A stretch of DNA of 64,000 bases from Prosopocoilus inquinatus (Eukaryota; Arthropoda; Insecta; Coleoptera; Lucanidae). Below are positions 56,624 through 64,000 of the stretch, piece after piece. The notes below the pieces were generated by a model, which did no database searches, was not told the DNA's origin, and saw only the letters and a program-made list of their open reading frames with translations. The stretch lies in contig CM069874.1 in the NCBI GenBank assembly GCA_036172665.1, positions 26,867,946-26,931,945 of the forward strand, in the 5' to 3' direction. Both the position numbers and the translations under genes were made by a program. How positions within the stretch are numbered: position 1 is the stretch's first letter; every line of letters begins with the position of its first letter.

Positions 56624-57723
56624 ATGGAAATCCCGCGTGAAAATTTTCGTGCCATGACTTTTTAAATCAAACGTAGTCTAACGCCGAAACAATGCCTCGA
56701 TCGGCTTCATTTGGTTTTCGGAGATGAAGCACCATCAAAGAGCAGTGTTTATAATTGGTTTGCCGAATTCCAGCGTGGACGCACCTCTCTCAGTGACGAA
56801 TTTCGTGAAGATCGTCCATCAACATCTGTTGTTGCCACTAATGTAGATGCTGTGCGTGAAATGCTTGAGCGAGATCGACATGTCACATACCTTGAGATTC
56901 AAGCATCCTTACGCATTGACATGAAAGCAATACACCAGATTTTGCAAGATTATTTGAACGTACGAAAGCTTTGCAGTCGTTGGATCCCACACAATTTAAT
57001 AGAAGCACAAAAGCAGGTCGTCTCAAATGGTGCGAAGAAATGCTCAAGAAATTCAATGGAGGTCGTTCAAATTTAGTTTATAACATCGTTACTGGTGACG
57101 AAACGTGCATCTATTTGTTCGAGCCAGAAAGTAAACAACAATCTACCGTTTGGGTATTTCAAAATGAACCAAAACCAACAAAAGTTAAGCAAGTAATTGC
57201 TTGTTTCTTTGGTTTAACTGGACATGTAGCAATGTGGCTTTAGAGGATCGAAAGACCGTGAATGCTGATTGGTACACTACAATTTGTTTGCCGGAAGTCA
57301 TTGATCAAATAAGAAGAAACAATCGAAATCGACGAATTATTTTCCATCATGACAACGCCACCTCTCACTCAGCCCGTCAAACAGTTGATTTTTTGTCCAA
57401 TAAAAATGTTGAATTAATGACTCATTGTCCATACTCACCTGATTTATCACCTAATGATTTCTTTTTGTTTCCAAATATCAAAAATAAAACGTACGTGGTG
57501 AGCGATTTTCGTCGGCTGAAGCAGCGGTTGAAACATTCCGGACACTGGTTTCTGAGGTACCATCTTTAGAGTGGAAAACGTGCTTTAGAAATTGATTCGA
57601 GCGTATGCAAAAGTACATTGACGTCAAAGGCGAATACTTCGAAAAACAATGATACCGTTTACCAAATTTCATATGCGTTTTTTCATACCGTTTCCAGAAA
57701 CTTTTCCAGCAGCCCACGTATGA
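56624..57723 (+). pseudogene. mariner transposase, copy 1, frameshifted
   Basis: Mariner transposases use a DD34D triad. From ATG at 56624 (MEIPRENFRAM) a one-base slip in a T run (about 56660) precedes KRSLTPKQCLDRLHLVFGDEA, SSVYNWFAEFQRG and the second helix-turn-helix. Then come CSRWIPHNL, a shift near 57015, VYNIVTGDET (first Asp; the following Trp is Cys), and a further gap near 57240. IIFHHDNATSH (second Asp, about 57345) and YSPDLSPNDFFLF (third Asp, about 57435) follow. A last shift occurs near 57540, and the end is ETFPAAHV at 57723. The length of about 1.1 kb is full size. The WIPHNL and YSPDL motifs fit the mellifera-type group. At least three frameshifts, so inactive. Confidence 0.92.
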
Positions 57724-58540
57724 ATATTAACGGTGGGCAGAACTGCTATGTCTAATATTGTTGCTTGTATTATACATTCATCGTTAATTAAACTCACTGT
57801 TGTAAATCCTTTTCTTTTTTTATTTCTAAAATTACAATTACATGTTCTGCTCGCATTCATTAGGATAAAAGACATTCCCCTCTAAGCAATCCTCAGTTTT
57901 ATGCGTCCACATAGCGGTGGAATAAAACCTTGGTAATACGACAATATCTTTCCCATTGTTTTCTAACGACCTGGCATATATTAAAGCGATGACAAATAGA
58001 GAACAGCGAATTTTACATCTACAATAAAGATTTCTCGTCGCTCGTGCGCAAACAAATAAAAGTGCTTCCCTCGGAGGAAGGAAACGGCGAACGCAGCAAG
58101 TGCGATAAAATTCGTCAAATTAAATTGCCGAAGGAGACAAATACTTGCTGACAACTACGCTGGATGGATGAAAAAATAAAATCCCCGGCGTATTTGAATG
58201 TCTCGGCACGTCCAAACATTCGGTGGACAAGTAGTTAGAAGACGTGTGTTTCGTTCCGGTTCTAATATCTCTGGTCGTGTAAGTCACGCAGAAAGAAACG
58301 AATCCAAGTTCTTATGATGACTGATAAACAGAGGGAGTAATTTCGGAGGCTTTTTTTCTAATCGGTCAACGCAGTACGTAAACCTCGTCCTTAATTGAAA
58401 CTTTAGATGTTGATGACTGTACGTGGAAAGAGCATTAGCACTAGAATCCCGGAAATTCCGTTCTCTGATAATAAAGTTATATTATCTGGGAAAAATGACA
58501 CAGAATCATTAAAGGCAATCGACTAATTCTCATTTTATAC
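57724..58540. other. no gene recognised
   Basis: About 800 bp of unassigned DNA after mariner copy 1. The mariner terminus is not identifiable. Confidence 0.4.
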
Positions 58541-59458
58541 TGTAGAAACGCACGTCGGACGGAGGTTGGAAACTTGCTTTTCATCCCCTTTTGTCCCCAA
58601 TTCTTTTAGCAATCCGTACAATATTGAAATTCGATTTCTTTGTTAGTAGCGCTCTGGTATTAGCATGGAAAGCCAGAAATCGATTTCCAAATCGTTTTCC
58701 CCGAATAGCTCGAATGGTGTCTACTAATATTTGTTTTTGGAATTGTCGAAAACTGTTCACTCCTTATCTCTTTTTATGTTTTCTTAAAAGTCATTTCTTA
58801 TTATCGTTTAAATAAAAAAATCCAAACTTTAAATTACAAAGTATATTCAAACAAAAAGTAATTACAAACGAAATAATATGTGAATTAAATTAATAAGTAA
58901 AATTTGACAATTAACATAAAATTAAAGCTACAGTATGAAAGAGAGAAGGAAAGATTAACAAAAATCAGTTTATATCTAATAAGAACATTTGTTAGATCTT
59001 TGTTATTTAAATTCACCCTCGCCGATCGTGGATGCTTCTTAGGTACACTTTTAAATTAAAATAAATTTGGAAAATTGACTGATTAAAAAAAAATAATTTA
59101 AAATTTTGAAAACTTTATGACTCGTGACGCACAAACTAAATTACATTCGGAATCGAAGAAGCACTTTTCTAGATGACAGGAGTTCGTGCCAACTGGCGTG
59201 ACAAACCCTCCCGGGCAACTGTCTTGTCGAACTCCCCTTTGATCTGAAACGCTACCTATTTATTGGGATCAGATGACCTACTTTTGGTCTACGTCAGCTT
59301 TGGTAATGAGAAAAACCTTGATGGCTAATTCTAATTTTTCTAGCATCAAGATTCGATCAAGGCTCTTCTACATGATTCATCCTCCTTATATAATTATTTC
59401 TTTTATCGCCGATGTTCCAGCGATATTAGTGCCCTTGATCTAATTTCTCGGACATACA
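58541..59458 (+). repeat. dispersed repeat, possible solo LTR, copy 2
   Basis: Counterpart of 15710-16507 in opposite orientation. It starts TGTAGAAACGCACGTCGGAC and ends TTCTCGGACATACA, again TG...CA. It carries about 120 bp more than copy 1 through indels. No coding frame. Confidence 0.5.
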
Positions 59459-60399
59459 TTGCAAGCTTGACGAATGCTTTCGTTGCATAACGCTGCACGT
59501 GTTTTGTATTCTTCATGAGTCATAATACGAATTCTAACTTAATAATATATCTGAATTAAATAAGCATACTAAATTACGAAAATAATTATCCTAAGAATCT
59601 GGATTCTTACAATACTATTCAATAAGTATTACTCCGATAATTTTTTAAATATATGGAAATTAATTACCAGTCGTTTTATTTTCAGTAGTAGATGCTTTGC
59701 GTCAGACACATATCAGTATTCAAGTTCATTTTCCTTCATTTAGCTTATTCATTTGGTCACTAACATGGGGGTCTGCTGTTAGTGACAGAGATATCTGTTA
59801 AATTTCAGCGTAACATGAGACTAATTTGGAGAAATTTAATTTAGATGGAACGTTGCGTTTTCAATTTTAAATAATTAAAAATAACTAAATACCAAAAAGA
59901 ATTCTTATGTAGAAGCATGTAGATGTAGAAAAGACTGAAAGGGTAAGTAAAGGAGATCAAATCGAAGCTTTTTTCTTAATAAACTTTTGTTTAAAATCAA
60001 TAATGAAACAGTTAACAGAGTTTAAAATTTCCATTTTAAACTCTGTTAACTGTTTCATTATTGATTAATTATTAATAAGCGAAAGTTAGTACCTACGGTA
60101 ATATTTTACGTTTTAAACTAAATTTGGTGTAGTAGTCACATAAAAGTTTTATTTATTTAAGAGTATTTAACTTTTTGTTTTCATACCCAAAAACAGCTGT
60201 TCATATTATTGAGAAGCGCTGACTAATTAAAACAAAACTAGAAAACAAGTCGACTTAGAAATTTTGTAACTGGTGGTTTTGATAAATTTAGAGTACAATT
60301 AATAATAAAGAAAAGAAATCCTACCTAAATACTGTCGTTCTGTTAAATATGTATTATAGTCTTGTTTATTGTCACTTTGTTACAATGAAATATTGTTGC
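59459..60399. other. no gene recognised, contains a perfect hairpin
   Basis: AT-rich DNA. The only structured item is the 34-bp perfect inverted repeat at 59995-60066, listed separately. Confidence 0.4.
59995..60066. repeat. perfect 34-bp hairpin
   Basis: The arm 59995-60028 is the exact reverse complement of 60033-60066 (34 of 34), with a 4-nt TTCC loop. The arm contains AACAGTTAACAGAGTTTAAA. It could be a snap-back duplication or a very small foldback. Confidence 0.9.
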
Positions 60400-60912
60400 A
60401 TGGGGTTCTTCACCTTTTATATTACAAATTTTTATAGTTCAGAAAAGGTTTATTAGACTGTTATTTAATTCTAGAGAATCTTGGAGACAGGCTTTCATCT
60501 CAAGTAAAATTTTGACTTTTCCCTCTATTTATGATTCAAGATAATACCCGTCATGGCTCATCACTTCGCCTTGTGAAGCATCGTACCTCCATATTAGAAA
60601 GGAAGTCCCTGCTGTAGCAGCTTAAATTTTTTTAATTATTTACTTATCAGTCTTAGATCTTGTGAAACCATTACTCGTTTTAAGAATCAACTTAAAAGTT
60701 TCTTAACTGATAAATGCTTTTATTCTATGGCTGAATGTTTAAGATTGTTGTTTCTCATTTACATTGTTACCTTATTAATGTTGTACTATCCCTGACATGT
60801 CCTGTCCATTACCATGACTAAAGAATTAAAAAATGATTATTATCATTATGCTTGTAACTAAACTGTTGCTACTCTGTTTTGATTTTGAATAAAAAATGTT
60901 ATTAAATAAAAA
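60400..60912 (+). pseudogene. jockey-like LINE 3' end with tail
   Basis: The plus strand reads VQKRFIRLLFNSRESWRQAF, then KILTFPSIY. After frame changes it gives FKNQLKSFLTDKCFYSMAECL, the C-terminal landmarks of jockey-clade LINEs. The sequence ends GAATAAAAAATGTTATTAAATAAAAAAAAA-like at 60885-60912 (AATAAA plus an A-rich tail), so this is a 5'-truncated insertion. Confidence 0.7.
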
Positions 60913-61053
60913 AAAATATTACAGAAAACAAATTATATCATCATTTGCATATGTTGTTCTAGTCCGAATAGTGTTTAGCAGAGTGTACGCCTGCTTAAAG
61001 TCGTCGCTATTTTGTTAATTGTCTATATATTAGGTCCTTTCCATTTACCACAA

Positions 61054-61231
61054 TTCTTACCTCAGATCAGATAAACGTCATTTCCGTTAGAATGATCAAG
61101 TAAGTTTGAACGAACATTTTAACGTAGCAACTAATGAGAGTGCTCGAGTGGCAAAGTCGGAGGTTGAAATCTCAGTTCAAACTTACTTGTTCGTGCTAAC
61201 AGAAATGACGTTTATCTGATCTGAGGTAAGA
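61054..61231. repeat. long inverted repeat with a tRNA-like loop
   Basis: The arm 61054-61111 (TTACCTCAGATCAGATAAAC, GTCATTTC, AAGTAAGTTTGAAC) is mirrored by 61175-61231 with only a few mismatches. The loop (61112-61174) contains GTGCTCGAGTGGC, an A box-like sequence, and AGGTTGAAATCTC, a weak B box-like sequence. It is either a foldback element or a tRNA-like relic captured in one. Confidence 0.75.
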
Positions 61232-61469
61232 TTAGTGACAAAAGGAACGCAGCTATAGTCAATCAATTTTCTCCGCATATAAATTTGCTACTGTATTGCT
61301 TAATTGCTGATCTACTTTTCTGTGCTCATAATGAGGTGGTCCTGAAAAAGTTTGCAGTATTTGAATGACAAAAAATTTAAGTAAAAATGAAAGGATGTAA
61401 AACAATGGATGATTTGAAGAACGTGGAAATATGAAAAAAGTTTTGAAATAGTATTCTAAAACATACTTT

Positions 61470-61682
61470 CCATCTAAAATAGTAAAGGAGACTGTGAGTT
61501 AAGAGATAATTGAAATTAGCCTCCACCCACAATAATTTTTATATCCGTAGATACGAATTTCGGCAGCTAAGCTGCCGTCTTCAGTACGTTACCAACTTAA
61601 AAGCACTAAAAATGTCTAAAAACAACCTAATCACGCTGACAAAATCATAAAAATTTAAACCTAACAAAAATCTAATAATCCA
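61470..61682 (-). mobile_element. Penelope-like element terminal repeat, minus orientation
   Basis: Reverse complement of the 62090-62272 part of the next repeat (TAATTGAAATTAGCCTCC, the hammerhead-like segment, CAACCTAATCACGCTGACA). The two repeats lie inverted, about 160 bp apart, with no coding DNA between them. A (GT)n run lies at 61749-61762 in the gap. Confidence 0.7.
61543..61592 (-). ncRNA. hammerhead-like motif of PLE repeat
   Basis: Minus strand: CGTA, CTGAAGA, C, GGCAGC-TTA-GCTGCC, GAAA, TTCGTATC, TACGG. Stem II (6 bp) and stem I (4 bp) are intact. One extra base lies between the core and stem II. Stem III has a U-U mismatch. Confidence 0.5.
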
Positions 61683-61844
61683 GTGCAAACTACACTGGAT
61701 ATTTCATAAGGGGAGATAAAATTTTCCTAAAGTGCTCTTAACTTGCGGTGTGTGTGTGTGATTTGCTCTCATCTGTAGGTTGTTTTTTGACGATTTATAC
61801 ATAATATATATATTTTATTTTATTTGTCAGGATTTTTAGGTTTA

Positions 61845-62272
61845 TAGGTATCAAATAACAGGGAATTATATACTTATTTATTCGTTAGAATAAGGAGGTC
61901 TTTGGACTAGTTATTTCCGCATTTCCATGTTGTTTGATTAGCTCTTATTTATAAGGTTTTCTAACAGTTAATTTTAGGTGTTCACATATTTCTTTTCAGA
62001 TTTATACATAACATGCATAACATATACAGTTTGTTTTAGATTTTTACATATTAATTTATATTTACTTACATTTAGACATATATATCTTTTAGGATGATTA
62101 GATTTTTGTTAGGTTTAACATTTTTATGGTTTTGACAGTGTGATTAGGTTGTTTTTAGACATTTTTTAGAGCTTTTAAGTTGGTAACGTACTGAAGATGG
62201 CAGCTTAGCTGCCGAAATACGTATCTACGGATATAAACATTATTGTGGACGGAGGTTAATTTCAATTATACT
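61845..62272 (+). mobile_element. Penelope-like element terminal repeat, plus orientation
   Basis: The longest copy of this repeat in the window. It begins GGTATCAAATAACAGGGAA, includes TTAGGTGTTCACATATTTC and GTTAGGTTTAACATTTTTA, and ends with the hammerhead-like segment plus GGACGGAGGTTAATTTCAATT. The inverted copy at 50340-50725 covers the same range. Confidence 0.7.
62183..62236 (+). ncRNA. hammerhead-like motif of PLE repeat, best copy
   Basis: CGTA (stem I), CTGAAGA (62191-62197), one extra T, GGCAGC-TTA-GCTGCC (stem II, 6 bp), GAAA, TACGTAT (self-complementary stem III), C, TACGG (stem I). The order and lengths are those of PLE hammerheads. The extra T before stem II is the only departure from the core. 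Confidence 0.55.
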
Positions 62273-62409
62273 TTCAATCTTTTAAGTTTTTAATGATTAT
62301 TTATTAAAAAGAAGTTGATGGTTGATTTTCATAGCCTTCAATTGGATTTTTAATGTTTTTTCTTTAAAATTAATTAGTAATGATGCATATAGGCTACTAT
62401 CTGTTGTCT

Positions 62410-62620
62410 TTCTCCGTCATTGTTTCCTTAAATCTTTTTCCTTCCAATTACACTTCTAAGATCTTCAAGTAGGTTCTTTCCCTCGGTCTGCTTTTTCATC
62501 TTTTGCCAATTCGTGATTTTTTCTAAATCGTTTGGGCATTGGCATTCTTTCTCCACTCATCCTCTTTACGTATTCTAACCAACTATCTCTTAAAGCCTTG
62601 ATGAAAGTATTTATTTTCTG
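62410..62620 (-). pseudogene. LINE C-terminal fragment
   Basis: The minus strand gives WLEYVKRMSGERMPMPKRF, then a basic run KADRGKEPT with stops. This resembles the GHxxRMxxxRxPK-type C-terminus of insect LINEs. It is short and decayed, so the family is uncertain. Confidence 0.45.
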
Positions 62621-62734
62621 TTCACTATTATATTTCTTCTGGCTCTCTGTTTATAAATAAATACCTCTTAGCACCTTTCTTCCCCATTTGTGGGTCACCA
62701 GTTTTTCCTAAATCTTGTTTAACGTAAACTTTGG

Positions 62735-63844
62735 TTATACGTGGGCTGCTGGAAAAGTTTCTGGAAACGGTATGAAAAATCGCATATGAAATTTGGTAAA
62801 CGTAAATTGTTTTTCGAAGTATTCGCCTTTGACGTCAATACACTTTTGCATATGCTCGAACCAATTTCTAAAGCACGTTTTCCACTCTAAAGATGGAACC
62901 TCAGAAACCAGTGTCCGGAATGTTTCAACCGCTGCTTCAGCCGACGAAAATCGCTCACAACGTATTTTATTTTTGACATTTGGGAACAGAAAGAAATCAT
63001 TAGGTGATAAATCAGGTGAATATGGACAATGAGTCATTAATTCAACATTTTTGGTGGACAAAAAATCAACGTTTGACGGGCTGAGTGAGAGCTGGCGTTG
63101 TCATGATGGAAAATAATTCGTCGATTTCGATTGTTTCTTCTTATTTGATCGATGACTTCCGGCAAACAAATTGTAGTATACCAATCAGCATTCACGGGTT
63201 TTCGATCCTCTAAAGCCACGGTTGCTAAATGTCCAGTTAAACCAAAGACACAAGCAATCATTTGCTTCGCAGCACTGCGTGAACGGACAACTTTTGTTGG
63301 TTTTGGTTCATTTTGAAATATCCAAACGGTAGATTGTTGTTTACTTTCTGGCTCGTACGAATAGATCCACGTTTCGTCACCAGTAACGATGTTATAAACT
63401 AAATTTGAGCGACCTCCATTGAATTTCTTGAGCATTTCTTCGCACCATTCGACACGACCCTGCTTTTGCGCTTCTGTTAAATTGTGTGGGATCCATCGAC
63501 TGCAAAGCTTTCGTACGTTCAAATAATCTTGCAAAATCTGGTTTATTGCTTTCATGTCAATAAGTAAGGATGCTTGAATCTCACATGTCGATCTCGCTCA
63601 AGCATTTCACGCACAGCATCTACTTTAGTAGCAACAACAGATGTTGATGGACGACTTTCACGAAATTCGTCACTGAGAGAGGTACTTCCACGCTGGAATT
63701 CGGGAAACCAATTATAAACACTGCTCTTTGATGGTGCTTCATCTCCAAAAGCCAAATGAAGACCATCGAGGCATTGTTTCGGCGTTAGACCACATTTGAA
63801 ATCGTAAAAATCATGGCACGAAAATTTTCACTCGAGATTTTCAT
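62735..63844 (-). pseudogene. mariner transposase, copy 2, frameshifted
   Basis: Same family as 56624-57723, in inverse orientation. ATG at 63844 (MKISSENFRAMIF) is followed by a one-base loss in a T run (about 63810), then GLTPKQCLDGLHLAFGDEA and SSVYNWFPEFQRG. A 10-bp deletion near 63575 ends the first frame. From MKAINQILQDYL a long frame runs through CSRWIPHNLTEAQKQ, VTGDETWIY (first Asp), AAKQMIACVFG, TTICLPEVIDQIRR and IIFHHDNASSH (second Asp). A one-base loss near 63070 shifts to YSPDLSPNDFFLF (third Asp) and the C-terminus at 62735. All three catalytic Asp codons survive. Three frameshifts make it inactive. It is less decayed than copy 1. Confidence 0.92.
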
Positions 63845-64000
63845 GTTTACACAAAATTACTTTTTCTCAAATGCTGTACAAACAAAACTAGTTCACTTGG
63901 ATAGGAACTGTCAATAGAATTATAGGCGAAAAACGTCAAATTTTTTAAATATGACAGTTGAAAAACGCTAACAATTCTAGACCTACTAGATTTCAGAAAA

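Overview
This window looks like AT-rich insect nuclear DNA. A beetle is possible, but the sequence does not prove the order. The one host gene I recognise is an internal neuroligin exon (35815-35967, + strand) with clean splice sites on both sides. Much of the rest may be intron of that gene, although no second neuroligin exon was found. Almost everything else recognisable is transposable-element debris. No intact transposase or reverse transcriptase gene is present. Nothing bacterial, viral or CRISPR-like was seen.

Layout. 1-5 kb: mostly unrecognised, with one inverted-repeat transposon, a hammerhead-ribozyme fold at 2.9 kb and two foldback repeats. 5-12 kb: a decayed YqaJ-nuclease gene (- strand) split by a 5.85-kb terminal-inverted-repeat (TIR) element, which carries about 22 copies of a 149-bp satellite with a 745-bp higher-order period. 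13-16.5 kb: an intron-containing Tc1-like transposase pseudogene, then two dispersed repeats that each have a second, inverted copy in the window. 18-26 kb: several MITEs and a TIR element holding an internally deleted transposase. 26-29.5 kb: Penelope-like (PLE) remnants. 32.3-34.3 kb: a Tc1 tail, a tandem hammerhead (retrozyme-like) cluster and a jockey-like LINE scrap. 35.8 kb: the neuroligin exon. 37-47 kb: PIF/Harbinger, mariner-type and hAT-like non-autonomous elements, a Tc1 element nested in a TTAA-flanked element, a tRNA-like SINE head and a LINE. 47.8-51.6 kb: more retrozyme copies, a large palindrome and a PLE GIY-YIG fragment. 52-55.5 kb: two oppositely oriented LINE pseudogenes, one interrupted by a MITE. 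56.6-64 kb: two convergent mariner pseudogenes, a LINE 3' end, PLE terminal repeats and two strong inverted repeats.

The most interesting system is a dispersed repeat with a unit of about 311 bp. It carries a near-canonical type I hammerhead ribozyme and is arranged as short tandem arrays in both orientations (32700-33786), with further copies at 20.2, 47.8, 48.3 and 51.4 kb. Successive predicted cleavage sites lie exactly 311 nt apart on both strands. That is the architecture of metazoan retrozymes: non-autonomous retroelements that make small circular RNAs. PLE remnants with their own hammerhead-like motif and a GIY-YIG endonuclease domain occur in the same window and are plausible mobilising partners (inference).
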